64,000 nucleotides of DNA from Sphaerisporangium melleum (GTDB lineage: Bacteria; Actinomycetota; Actinomycetes; Streptosporangiales; Streptosporangiaceae), in assembly GCF_014646695.1 (NCBI RefSeq), contig NZ_BMNT01000008.1, positions 67,370 to 131,369 of the forward strand, in the 5' to 3' direction. The notes under the pieces are model-generated. The model was not told the origin of the DNA, searched no databases, and saw only the letters and a program-made list of their open reading frames with translations. Positions 1 to 7,987 of the stretch are shown here, one piece after another (position 1 is the stretch's first letter; every line of letters begins with the position of its first letter). A program made the position numbers and the translations under genes.

Positions 1-346
1 CGCCGAGCCCTTGCAGGGCACGGAAGGCGATGAGCTGCGGCATGTTCCGCGCCATGCCGCACAGCACCGACCCCACCAGGAAGATCACGATGGCGGCCTG
101 GAACACGATCTTGCGGCCGATGAGGTCGCCGAGCTTGCCGTAGATCGGCAGGCCGATGGTCGAGGCCAGGATGTAGGCGGTGACGATCCAGCCGATGTGC
201 TGCAGGCCTTTCAGATCGCCCACGATCGTCGGCAGCGCGGTGGACACGATCGTCTGGTCCAGCGCCGCCAGCAGCAGCGCCACCATCAGCCCCGCGAAGA
301 CCAGGCGGACCTGCCGGCGGGTCAGCCCGGCTGCCTCGGCACCCAT
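1..346 (-). CDS. MFS drug transporter, DHA2 (EmrB/QacA) family, N-terminal part
   Basis: Reading the minus strand from an ATG at 346 gives 115 residues before the window edge. TM1 is followed by the DQTIVSTALPTIVGDL signature typical of DHA2 exporters, then TM2, then the MFS loop motif GKLGDLIGRK, TM3, and the start of TM4 (FRALQGLG). A GGGAAGG Shine-Dalgarno lies about 8 nt before the ATG. An in-frame GTG at 355 is an alternative start. The product should be a 14-helix proton-driven exporter in the inner membrane; its substrate cannot be told from this fragment. The 3' part lies outside the window. Confidence 0.9.
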   Translation of the reverse strand, partial: MGAEAAGLTRRQVRLVFAGLMVALLLAALDQTIVSTALPTIVGDLKGLQHIGWIVTAYILASTIGLPIYGKLGDLIGRKIVFQAAIVIFLVGSVLCGMARNMPQLIAFRALQGLG

Positions 347-631
347 CGCCGCCACCTTCCCCTTGGAATCCGGTAGGTCTTTCCCCTCACGCCTCCCGGA
401 AACCTCCCCCGGCCGCGCTCGCTGCCGGCCGGAACGGGCCTCGCCCGAGCGTGGCGGGCCGAGGCGCCCGGACGGCCCCGGCCGGGCCACCCGGCCCGAG
501 GCCGCCCGGCTCGGCACCGACGACCGGAGCCGGGCATGCCCCGCACCGGAGACCCGAGCAGCACGCCGGCCCGAGGTGTTCGGCGCCCCGGGCCGGACGT
601 CAGGGAGAACTCTCCTGATGACCGCGGATCG

Positions 632-1639
632 TCACCGCGGGCCCTCGCGCGGCTCGGCCGCCGCCATCAGCAGCACGGAGCACGTCATCAGGGCCGCGCC
701 CACCGCGGCCACCGGAGTCAGCCGCTCCCCCAGCAGGAGGACGCCGATCAGCGTCGCCCCGGCCGGCTCCAGCAGGGTCACCATCGAGGCCGTCGTGGCC
801 CGCACCGCTGACAGCCCTGTGAAGAACAGGCTGTAGGCGAGCGCGGTCGGCGCCACGCCGAGGTAGCCGAGCAGCACCGCCGAGGCCGCCCCGCTCCCGC
901 TCGGGGCCAGCCCTTCGAGCGCGGCGACGGGAAGCAGCAGCAGTCCGCCCACCGTGAACCCCCACATCGCCGCCCCGTACGCCGCGGACCCGGACCCTCC
1001 GGCGGGCGCTTCTTCGCTCGCGATGGCCGGACCTTCTCCGCAGGCATCGGCCCGGATCACCGGCGGCCGTCCGCCCCGGGCATCCCCGGGGCGGGTACGC
1101 GGGCCTGACGCGCGGTCGGCGTGCGTGTACCGGGAGTGCAGGGTGATCCCGCTGTAGGCGACCGCGGAGGCCAGAGCCAGGCCGACTCCCGCCACCGAGA
1201 CCTGCGACGGCCCGCCGGCCAGCAGCGCGAGCCCCACCAGGGCCGGCGCCATGCCGGCCGCACCCCGGCGCCCGAGCCGTTCCCCCAGGACGAACCGCGC
1301 CCCCAGCGCGACCAGGCACGGCGTCGTCCCGAGCGTGACCACGGTCGCCACGGCGACCCCGCCGACCGCGACCGCGGCGAAGTAGGCCGCCTGGGACACC
1401 GCCAGCCCGGCCCCCACGGTCAGCAGCCCCGCCCAAGCGGGACGCGGCCCGCCGAGCCCCGGCAGACGGGCCGCGGCGAACAGCACAAGGGCGCCGAAGA
1501 CGAAGCGCCAGAAGGAGACGGCCAGCGGTCCGAGCCCACTGACCTGGTACAGCAGCGCCGCTGCGGGGCCGCCCGTACCCCAGATGGCGGCCGCGATGAT
1601 GACGTACAGCATGCCTCGCCGTACGGAGACGTGCGTCAT
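632..1639 (-). CDS. EamA/DMT-family transporter
   Basis: A 335-aa membrane protein with two EamA-type halves of about five helices each (AAAIWGTGGPAAALLYQ near the start; LLEPAGATLIGVLLLGERLTP in the last third, the usual EamA end motif). The ATG at 1639 is chosen because GGAG sits 8 nt upstream; an upstream in-frame ATG at 1696 has no such support. Between the two halves is a hydrophilic insertion of roughly 45 residues rich in Arg, Gly and Ala, which is unusual because EamA proteins normally have a short loop there. Substrate is unknown; the family exports metabolites and amino acids. It stands alone on this strand. Confidence 0.85.
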   Translation of the reverse strand: MTHVSVRRGMLYVIIAAAIWGTGGPAAALLYQVSGLGPLAVSFWRFVFGALVLFAAARLPGLGGPRPAWAGLLTVGAGLAVSQAAYFAAVAVGGVAVATVVTLGTTPCLVALGARFVLGERLGRRGAAGMAPALVGLALLAGGPSQVSVAGVGLALASAVAYSGITLHSRYTHADRASGPRTRPGDARGGRPPVIRADACGEGPAIASEEAPAGGSGSAAYGAAMWGFTVGGLLLLPVAALEGLAPSGSGAASAVLLGYLGVAPTALAYSLFFTGLSAVRATTASMVTLLEPAGATLIGVLLLGERLTPVAAVGAALMTCSVLLMAAAEPREGPR

Positions 1640-1899
1640 GAACTCTCTCCGGAGGAGTGGAAGCGGAAAAGGCCCCGGACTGCGGGCAGCATCCACTCGC
1701 CGGGCCGTCCAGACCCGGTCTCAAGACGAGGAACCGCCCGCTAAGCGGCGGGCGGCGGTGAAACGCACAAAATCGGACGCACGCGGCCAGCGTAGCCGCG
1801 TCCGCCCGCTCCGTCCGCCTGCCGCCGCGGCGGTGCGGGCCACAGGGTTCTTTCCGTACCTGACACTGGGTGACAGGTATGGCGGCCACGATGGAGCGC

Positions 1900-2259
1900 A
1901 TGACGACGAAAGCGACTCTGATCGCCGTGACCATCGACTGTGCCGAGCCGAAGAAGCTCGCCGAGTTCTATGCCGCCATCACCGGGTTCGAGGTGCAGTA
2001 CGCCGAAGCGGAGTACGCCGCAGTCGGGGACGGGACGACGAACATCTACTTCGGCCGGGTCCCCGAGCGGAAGCCGGCCGTGTGGCCGGGCCCGGACAAG
2101 CAGTTCCACCTCGACTTCCGCGTCCCGGACGTCGACCAGGCCGTCAAGGAGTACCTCGAGCTGGGCGCCACCAAGCCGGACTTCCAGCCCGGGGACGGCT
2201 GGGTCGTGCTCGCCGACCCGGAGGGTCACCTGTTCTGCGTGTGCCCCCAGCGTTCCTGA
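1900..2259 (+). CDS. VOC (glyoxalase/bleomycin-resistance fold) protein
   Basis: A single VOC domain of about 119 residues. It opens with the beta strand AVTIDCAEPKKLAEFY, has a His in the middle strand (QFHLDFRV) and ends with VLADPEGHLFCVCP, the usual closing strand of actinobacterial VOC proteins. Several in-frame starts are possible (GTG 1870, ATG 1879, 1891 and 1900); the last leaves the typical short lead before strand 1, and GGAG lies just 3 nt upstream, so the start is uncertain. No substrate can be assigned: the family includes dioxygenases, glyoxalases and antibiotic-binding proteins. Confidence 0.75.
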   Translation: MTTKATLIAVTIDCAEPKKLAEFYAAITGFEVQYAEAEYAAVGDGTTNIYFGRVPERKPAVWPGPDKQFHLDFRVPDVDQAVKEYLELGATKPDFQPGDGWVVLADPEGHLFCVCPQRS

Positions 2260-2269
2260 CCCGGACCGG

Positions 2270-2292
2270 GCCCGCCGTGACGCCCGGCGGGC
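2270..2292 (+). terminator. GC-rich hairpin downstream of the VOC gene
   Basis: GCCCGCCG and CGGCGGGC form an 8-bp stem around a 7-nt loop, starting 11 nt after the VOC stop codon. No T-run follows, so it is a terminator-like hairpin of the kind common in high-GC actinomycetes. Confidence 0.45.
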
Positions 2293-2510
2293 TCAAGGCC
2301 GGGACGGGCGGGGCGCGGCATCGCTTGCGGCGGCCGGTGGCGGGGTGCCGGCGAGGCCCAGCGCCGGGTGACCGGCGGGAATCTTAGGGGTGGGCATATG
2401 TCGCCGTTCGTGGGGTAATGCGGCCAAGGGCGACCGTGTCCTCGAAATTAGTCCCTAAGCTTGACCGGGTGCTCCCTCTGATGACCTCACATGCGCTCCT
2501 GGCTGTCCGC

Positions 2511-2530
2511 GTGCCACCCGCCGGTGGCAC
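2511..2530 (+). promoter_or_regulatory. Perfect hairpin abutting a start codon
   Basis: GTGCCACC-CGCC-GGTGGCAC is an 8-bp perfect stem with a 4-nt loop that ends 3 nt before the ATG at 2534. It covers the place where a Shine-Dalgarno would lie; the only purine-rich stretch (GGTGG) is inside the right arm. It could block ribosome binding or be a protein operator. Confidence 0.5.
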
Positions 2531-2533
2531 CTC

Positions 2534-3430
2534 ATGATCTGGCTCGGCGTGTCGATCGCGCTGGTCGGCGCGCTCGGCTATGCGGGCGGCGCGGCGCTGC
2601 AGCAGTACGAGGCCGTCCACGGGGGCGCGAACCTCAAGCTCGTCCGCCGGCCGCGATGGCTGATCGGCGGCGTCATCGGCCTGCTGGGCGCCGGGCTGCA
2701 CGCCGTGGCGCTGAGCTTCGCCCCGCTGGTGCTGATCCAGCCGGTCAGCGTGGCGACGCTCGTCTTCGCCGTCCCGCTGGCGGCGGTGCTGCACGGCCGG
2801 CGGCCGCGCCGGCCGGAGGTGCTCGGCTCGATCGCGGTCGCCGCCGGGCTCCTCGGGCTGATGCTGCTGATCCCGCAGACCAACACCCGGCCGGTCCTGT
2901 CCACGCCGGAGGCGATCGGTTTCCTCGCCGTCGTCGGCGTGGTGGTCGCGGTGTGCAACCTCGCCGCCCGGCGCGTCCGCGGCTCGGCCAAGGCGCTGCT
3001 GCTGTCCATCGGCGCGGGGTCGGTCACCGCGTCGGTGTCGACGTTCGTACGGGTCGTCGGCGGTGGCCTCGGCGGCGACCTGTCACGGCTGCTGCACTGG
3101 TTCACCCTGGCCATCCCGGTGCTGCTGGTCTTCGCCATCGTGCTGCTGCAGAAGTCCTACGCGGTCGGATATTTCGGGATCGCCTATGCCGGGGTCCAGG
3201 TGGTGGACCCGATCACCTCGGTGCTCGCGGGCGCGATCCTGCTCGGCGAGCCGCTGCCGAGCGGCGCCGGTGACGTCATCCCGGCGGTCGTCTCGGCGGC
3301 CGTGCTCATCGCGGGAACGATCACTCTGAGCCGCCTGGCCCCCGAGAGCACCAAGGCCGTCAGCCCGCCGCACCCGGACATTCCCCTTCCGGTCTCCTCC
3401 GAGGCGGGCGTCGAGGCCGGGATCAGATAG
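2534..3430 (+). CDS. DMT-superfamily membrane protein
   Basis: A 298-aa protein with about nine hydrophobic helices and a short polar C-terminal tail (residues about 270-298). The pattern (GLHAVALSFAPLVLIQPVSV, then AYAGVQVVDPITSVLAGAILLGEPL) matches DMT/NIPA-like transporters widespread in actinomycetes, where the second motif is the repeat of the first half. The start is the ATG directly behind a perfect hairpin. It is convergent with the monooxygenase gene, whose stop is only 8 nt away. Substrate unknown. Confidence 0.85.
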   Translation: MIWLGVSIALVGALGYAGGAALQQYEAVHGGANLKLVRRPRWLIGGVIGLLGAGLHAVALSFAPLVLIQPVSVATLVFAVPLAAVLHGRRPRRPEVLGSIAVAAGLLGLMLLIPQTNTRPVLSTPEAIGFLAVVGVVVAVCNLAARRVRGSAKALLLSIGAGSVTASVSTFVRVVGGGLGGDLSRLLHWFTLAIPVLLVFAIVLLQKSYAVGYFGIAYAGVQVVDPITSVLAGAILLGEPLPSGAGDVIPAVVSAAVLIAGTITLSRLAPESTKAVSPPHPDIPLPVSSEAGVEAGIR

Positions 3431-3437
3431 CGCCTGG

Positions 3438-4652
3438 TCACCGGGGCGGGCGCCAGGTGAAGACGTCGTCGAACCGGCGGAGGGTCACATCGCCCGCACG
3501 CCCCGCGAGTGCCATGGCCGCGTCCCTGGCGCCGACGGCCAGCGGGTTGGACCAGCGGGTGAGGCGGCAGAGGGCACGGGACCTCCGCATGATCATGGTG
3601 GTGCGGGGCAGCCGGGCCCTGGTGTAGGCGGGAAGATCGCCCGCGAGCCGCGCGAGCACGACCGCGTCCTCGATCGCCTGGCACGCGCCCTGCCCCAGGT
3701 TGGGGGTCATCGCGTGCGCCGCGTCGCCGAGCAGCGCCACCCTGCCCGAGTGGAAGGCGGGCAGGGGAGCGGCCAGGCAGCGGATGTCGTGCCGCAGGAT
3801 CGACCCCGCATGCGCCGACGCGATGAGCCGGGGGATCGGGTCGTGCCAGCCGGCGAACAGCCGCGCCAGTTCGGTCCGCCGACCGTCCTCGCCGGCGGTG
3901 CCTTCCAGCTCATGACCGCCACCGGCCGCCGAGCCGTCGCCGGTACGCCCTGCGGTCCGCGAAGTGCCGTCCGGCACCGAAGCCGCGTCGCCGGGGACGG
4001 GGACGGGGGCGGTGGCGTAGCAGTACACCAGGCCGTTCGCGAGCGGGATCACGCCGAAGAGCGTGCCGCGCCCCCACGACTCGCCGCCGTGCGACTCGCC
4101 CGCCGGGCGGTCGGCCAGCAGCCGCCAGCTCGTCACCCCCGAATGGACGGCGCCCGGATGCCCGGGGAAGAGCGCGCGGCGGACGGCCGAGTCGATGCCG
4201 TCCGCCGCCACCACCAGGTCGGCCGCCAGTTCGCCACCGCTGGTGGTGACCCGCCCGGATCCCGGGTCGACGCCGTGGACGGTCGTGCCCAGACGCAGTG
4301 CTCCGGCGGGGATCCGGCTCGCGAGCAGGTCGACCAGCGTGGCGCGGAGCAGCACGACGGTGGGCTCGCCGAACCGGGCCAGGGCGGCCTCGGCGCTGGT
4401 GCGCAGCAGCCACCGGCCGTCCGCCCTGCGTATCCCGGCCGGGCCCTGGATCGCCGCCAGCTCGCGCACCTCGTCGCCCACGCCGATCGTGTCCAGCGCC
4501 CTGAGCGCGTTGGGGGCGATGGCGAGGCCGGAGCCGACGGGGGCGAGGGAGGGCGCCCGTTCGCACACGGTGACCGACCACCCCTCCCGCGCGAGGGCCG
4601 CCGCCGCGGTCAGCCCGCCGATGCCACCGCCGATCACCACGGCCTGGGACAT
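3438..4652 (-). CDS. FAD-dependent monooxygenase (group A, PHBH-like)
   Basis: A 404-aa flavoprotein hydroxylase. It has the N-terminal Rossmann motif GGGIGGLTAA (residues about 8-17), the DG motif in AADGIDSAVR (about 149-158), and the GD motif GDAAHAMTPNLGQG (about 307-320) that binds the FAD ribityl chain. A strong GGAGGAGGGGAC Shine-Dalgarno precedes the ATG at 4652. About 45 residues rich in Gly, Ser and Thr (about 222-262) interrupt the substrate domain. It is divergent from a TetR gene with paired palindromes in the 54-bp gap, so it is very likely that regulator's target. The aromatic substrate is unknown. Confidence 0.9.
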   Translation of the reverse strand: MSQAVVIGGGIGGLTAAAALAREGWSVTVCERAPSLAPVGSGLAIAPNALRALDTIGVGDEVRELAAIQGPAGIRRADGRWLLRTSAEAALARFGEPTVVLLRATLVDLLASRIPAGALRLGTTVHGVDPGSGRVTTSGGELAADLVVAADGIDSAVRRALFPGHPGAVHSGVTSWRLLADRPAGESHGGESWGRGTLFGVIPLANGLVYCYATAPVPVPGDAASVPDGTSRTAGRTGDGSAAGGGHELEGTAGEDGRRTELARLFAGWHDPIPRLIASAHAGSILRHDIRCLAAPLPAFHSGRVALLGDAAHAMTPNLGQGACQAIEDAVVLARLAGDLPAYTRARLPRTTMIMRRSRALCRLTRWSNPLAVGARDAAMALAGRAGDVTLRRFDDVFTWRPPR

Positions 4653-4664
4653 GTCCCCTCCTCC

Positions 4665-4698
4665 ACTACACCTGTAGTAACGCTACTACACATGTAGT
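4665..4698. promoter_or_regulatory. Twin TetR-type operator
   Basis: Two copies of ACTACANNTGTAGT, at 4665-4678 and 4685-4698, are each palindromic in both 6-bp arms. Their centres are 20 bp apart, about two helical turns. They fill the divergent gap between the flavin monooxygenase and the TetR gene and overlap the likely -10 box of the latter. This is the expected layout of an autorepressing TetR that also controls its neighbour. Confidence 0.85.
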
Positions 4699-4700
4699 CT
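4695..4700 (+). promoter_or_regulatory. Probable -10 box of a leaderless TetR transcript
   Basis: TAGTCT fits the actinobacterial TANNNT -10 pattern and ends 6 nt before the GTG at 4707, which itself has no Shine-Dalgarno. Transcription would then start at or next to the start codon. The box lies within and just beyond the second operator palindrome. Confidence 0.5.
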
Positions 4701-4706
4701 GGTCTG

Positions 4707-5309
4707 GTGCACAGGGAGGAACTCGTCGCGGAGACGGCCATAACGCTGCTGGTGGAGCGCGGGATGCGCGGCCTGACCCATCGCGCGGTGGATGAGGCGG
4801 CGGGCCTGCCCCTCGGCTCCACCTCCAACCTCGCCCGCACCCGCGCGGCGCTCCTCGCGCTCACCCTGGCCCGGTTGACCGCGCTGGAGGAGGCGTACTT
4901 CGCGGCCACCCCCTCGCCGGGACCGCCGGGGTCGCTGTCGGCGGCGGGGCTGGCCGACCTGATGGCCACGCTCCTGTACCGCCGGCTCACCGAGGACCGG
5001 CGCACCGCGCTCGCCCGGTACGAGCTGGCGCTGGAGGCGACCCGCCGTCCCGACCTGCGCCAGGTGTACGACCAGGCGGGACGCCGCTTCCGTGAGGTCG
5101 CCGCCGCCGTGCTGGCCGCGGCCGGCTCCCGCGACCCCGAACGGCACGGCCGGCAGTTCGTCGCCTTCGCCGAGGGCGTGCTGTTCGACGCGGTGGCCGG
5201 CGCGGGCGGCACCCCCACGCAGGAGGCGCTGCGCAGCGGCATGCGCGAGGTGCTGCACGGGATGCTCGCCGGGCCCGCGAGCGGCGCGGACCCCATCGGC
5301 CGAGCTTGA
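4707..5309 (+). CDS. TetR-family transcriptional regulator
   Basis: A 200-aa repressor. The N-terminal HTH spans about residues 5-50 (AITLLVERGMRGLTHRAVDEAAGLPLGSTSNL, with the recognition helix in the last part), followed by an all-helical ligand domain. The GTG start is taken because it opens the HTH at the usual distance; there is no Shine-Dalgarno and a -10-like TAGTCT lies 6 nt upstream, which suggests a leaderless mRNA. Two identical-arm palindromes in the promoter indicate autoregulation and control of the divergent flavin monooxygenase. Its ligand may be the monooxygenase substrate. Confidence 0.9.
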   Translation: MHREELVAETAITLLVERGMRGLTHRAVDEAAGLPLGSTSNLARTRAALLALTLARLTALEEAYFAATPSPGPPGSLSAAGLADLMATLLYRRLTEDRRTALARYELALEATRRPDLRQVYDQAGRRFREVAAAVLAAAGSRDPERHGRQFVAFAEGVLFDAVAGAGGTPTQEALRSGMREVLHGMLAGPASGADPIGRA

Positions 5310-5544
5310 TCCGGTACGACCGCGTCCGCAGCCGATCCGAGCGACCCGGTCCTGCGATCCGGCGTTCGTCCGCCTGGGCCAGATGACCCGGGCGACCTGG
5401 TGGGGAAGATCCCGTATCTCCGTGATCGGGAGAGCCGTGGGCCCTCGCGAACGTGCTCCCCAGCTCCGGTGACGGTGGTGATCTCGTGCCGCCGGACCCT
5501 CCCGGCCGTAGGCTGGGCCGTGCCGGAGGAATGTCGACACGCAT

Positions 5545-5558
5545 ACCGTCCGGTCGGT
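5545..5558. promoter_or_regulatory. TetR operator before the acyl-CoA operon
   Basis: ACCGTCCGGTCGGT is a near-perfect inverted repeat 33 nt upstream of the ATG at 5592. Including the preceding CAT it matches the palindrome before the convergent TetR gene (11019-11032) at 15 of 17 positions. A TANNNT-type box (TACGCT, 5558-5563) directly follows, so a bound repressor would cover the promoter. Confidence 0.75.
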
Positions 5559-5591
5559 ACGCTCCGGGGACTGGGACGACTGGGGAGCGCG

Positions 5592-6626
5592 ATGCCCGTA
5601 CGGAACGACGCCGGCCCACCGGGCCTCGACCTCGGCCGGCTCGCGGCCCATCTGGGCGGGCTCGGCCTCGCCGCGGGCCCGCTCAGCGCCGAGGTGATCC
5701 ACGGAGGCAAGTCGAACCTGACCTACCTCGTGGACGACGGCGGGCACCGTCTGGTCGTACGCAGGCCGCCGCTCGGGCACGTCCTGGCCACGGCGCACGA
5801 CATGGCCCGGGAGTACCAGGTGATGACCGCGCTGCGCGACACCGGCGTCCCCGTGCCGCGCACCTTCCACCTCTGCGAGGACCCCGAGGTCATCGGAGCG
5901 CCCTTCTACGTCATGGAGTACGTCGAGGGCGCTCAGCCGCCGGCGACCCCCGCCATCGAGGCCGAGCTGACCGACGTCCTCGCCCGGCTGCACGCCGTGG
6001 ACCCGGCCGCCGTCGGGCTCGCCACGTTCGGCCGGCCGGACGGGTTCCTGGAGCGCCAGGTCCGGCGCTGGAAGCGCCAGCTCGACGCCTCCCGCAGCAG
6101 GGAGATCCCCGGCATCGACGACCTCCCCGGCCGCCTCGCGCGGTCCGTCCCGGCCACCCAGCGCCACACGATCGTGCACGGCGACTACAAGCCGGGCAAC
6201 ACGCTGATCGCGGACGGACGGGTGGCCGCGGTGCTCGACTGGGAGATGTCCACCCTCGGCGACCCGCTCACCGACCTGGCCCTCTTCCTGCTCTACGGCG
6301 ACTTCGCCGAGCTCGACACCGGCGGACGCCCCGCCGCGGCCGAGGACCCCACCCTCGGGGACGGCTCCGCGACCGGCGGTGGCCCGGCCGCCGGGACGGC
6401 GCGGGCCGGGCTGGCGGAGCGGTACGCGCGCGGCGCGGGCCTGGACGTGTCCGGGCTGGGCTGGTACATCGGGCTCGCGTGCTTCAAGCTGGCGGTGATC
6501 GCCGAGGGCATCCACTTCCGGCACACCCAGGGCCTGACCGTCGGGGAGGGCTTCGACGACATCGGCGGCCACGTCGCCCCGCTGGTGGCGCACGGCCTGC
6601 ACGCACTCGACGCACTGGAGGGCTGA
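5592..6626 (+). CDS. APH-family phosphotransferase (acyl-CoA dehydrogenase-associated)
   Basis: A 344-aa kinase-like protein of the aminoglycoside/choline phosphotransferase fold. It shows the N-lobe GGKSNLTYLV, the catalytic loop VHGDYKPGNTLI with catalytic Asp and Asn, and the metal-binding LDWEMSTLGDPLTDLA. Such proteins resemble the kinase half of human ACAD10/11, where they phosphorylate 4-hydroxyacyl-CoAs before elimination. Here the kinase and the dehydrogenase are separate but coupled genes: the stop overlaps the next ATG (TGATG). The ATG at 5592 follows GGGGAG; longer in-frame upstream starts lack support and would include the operator. Confidence 0.9.
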   Translation: MPVRNDAGPPGLDLGRLAAHLGGLGLAAGPLSAEVIHGGKSNLTYLVDDGGHRLVVRRPPLGHVLATAHDMAREYQVMTALRDTGVPVPRTFHLCEDPEVIGAPFYVMEYVEGAQPPATPAIEAELTDVLARLHAVDPAAVGLATFGRPDGFLERQVRRWKRQLDASRSREIPGIDDLPGRLARSVPATQRHTIVHGDYKPGNTLIADGRVAAVLDWEMSTLGDPLTDLALFLLYGDFAELDTGGRPAAAEDPTLGDGSATGGGPAAGTARAGLAERYARGAGLDVSGLGWYIGLACFKLAVIAEGIHFRHTQGLTVGEGFDDIGGHVAPLVAHGLHALDALEG

Positions 6627-7837
6627 TGGATTTCGCCTATGACGGCACCACCGAGGAGCTGCGCAAGCGCCTGCTGGAGTTCATGGACGAGTGCGTGTAC
6701 CCCGCGGAGGAGGCCTTCGAGTGGCAGGCGGCCGAGAGCGGCTGGACCGCCCCGCCCATGCTGGCGGACCTCCAGGCGGAGGCGCGCGGGCGCGGCCTGT
6801 GGAACCTCTTCCTGCCGGGCGAGTACGGCGCCGGGCTGACCAACCTGCAGTACGCCCCGCTCGCCGAGATCATGGGCCGCAGCCCGCGCATCGCCCCGCC
6901 CGCCACCAACTGCGCCGCGCCGGACACCGGGAACATGGAGCTGCTCGCCACCTTCGGCAGCGCGTGGCAGCGCGACCGGTGGCTGCGGCCCCTGCTGGAC
7001 GGCGAGATCCGGTCGGCGTTCGCGATGACCGAGCCCGAGGTCGCCTCCTCGGACGCCACCAACATCGCCACCTCGATCGTGCGCGACGGTGACGAGTACG
7101 TCATCAACGGCCGTAAGTGGTTCGCCTCCGGGGCGATGAACCCGCGCTGCGCCATCTTCATCGTCATGGGCAAGACCGCGCAGGAGGGCCCCGAGCACCG
7201 GCGGCAGAGCATGGTGCTGGTGCCCCGTGACACTCCCGGCGTCACGGTCGAGCGGGGCATGCACGTGTTCGGGTACACCGACGGCGACCACGGCGGCCAC
7301 GCCGAGGTGCGGTTCGAGGACGTCCGCGTCCCGGTGGACCACCTGGTCGGTGAGGAGGGCGGCGGGTTCGCCATCGCCCAGGCGCGTCTCGGGCCGGGCC
7401 GCATCCACCACTGCATGCGCCTGATCGGCATGGCCGAGCGGGCGATCGAGCTGATGTGCCGCCGGGCCCTGGCCCGTGTCGCCTTCGGCAAGCAGGTAGC
7501 CCAGCAAGGCGTGGTCCAGGACTGGATCGCCGAGTCGCGGGTCAAGGTGGAGCAGTTGCGGCTGCTGGTGCTCAAGACCGCCTGGCTGATGGACACCGTC
7601 GGCAACCGGGGCGCGCACACCGAGATCCAGGCCATCAAGATCGCCACGCCGCGTGATGTGGAGTGGATCCTGGACAAGGCCATCCAGGTGCACGGAGCCG
7701 GCGGCGTCAGCCAGGACTTCCCGCTGGCCGGGCTGTGGGCGGCGGCCCGTACGCTGCGGCTCGCCGACGGACCCGACGAGGTGCACAAGCGCTCTCTGGC
7801 CCGCCGCGAGCTGAAGAAGTACCTGACCGTCGAATGA
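6626..7837 (+). CDS. Acyl-CoA dehydrogenase (ACAD10/11-like)
   Basis: A 403-aa acyl-CoA dehydrogenase covering the N-terminal helical, middle beta (AFAMTEPEVASSDATN; INGRKWFASGA) and C-terminal helical domains (RVAFGKQVAQQGVVQDW; QVHGAGGVSQDFPLAGLWAAARTLRLADGPDEVH). The SSDATN form and the ADGPDEVH ending are typical of the ACAD10/11-type bacterial branch that travels with an APH-like kinase. Its ATG shares a base with the stop of that kinase gene, so the two are translationally coupled. Likely role: fatty acid or hydroxy-acid CoA beta-oxidation. Confidence 0.92.
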   Translation: MDFAYDGTTEELRKRLLEFMDECVYPAEEAFEWQAAESGWTAPPMLADLQAEARGRGLWNLFLPGEYGAGLTNLQYAPLAEIMGRSPRIAPPATNCAAPDTGNMELLATFGSAWQRDRWLRPLLDGEIRSAFAMTEPEVASSDATNIATSIVRDGDEYVINGRKWFASGAMNPRCAIFIVMGKTAQEGPEHRRQSMVLVPRDTPGVTVERGMHVFGYTDGDHGGHAEVRFEDVRVPVDHLVGEEGGGFAIAQARLGPGRIHHCMRLIGMAERAIELMCRRALARVAFGKQVAQQGVVQDWIAESRVKVEQLRLLVLKTAWLMDTVGNRGAHTEIQAIKIATPRDVEWILDKAIQVHGAGGVSQDFPLAGLWAAARTLRLADGPDEVHKRSLARRELKKYLTVE

Positions 7838-7987
7838 GGCCGCCCCGCCCGCCGCGCTCCGTACCGGCGGGCGCCGGCCTGCTCTCCCCATGCCCGGCAT
7901 GCCCCGGCGGGGTGACGTACTCCGGCGGATGACCCCGCTCCTCGGGGGAGGCCGTATTCCGATAGGGACGATCGAAGGGACCTGTTC

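Noticed and set aside
1733-1754. Inverted repeat CCGCCCGC/GCGGGCGG upstream of the EamA gene
   Set aside because: Short GC-only arms are expected by chance in DNA this rich in GC, and it lies too far upstream to judge.
5453-7837. Reading the phosphotransferase and first acyl-CoA dehydrogenase as one 794-codon fusion
   Set aside because: The frame of the dehydrogenase happens to be open upstream, but the upstream part is Arg/Pro-rich and out of frame with the real kinase, which has clear motifs and its own stop.
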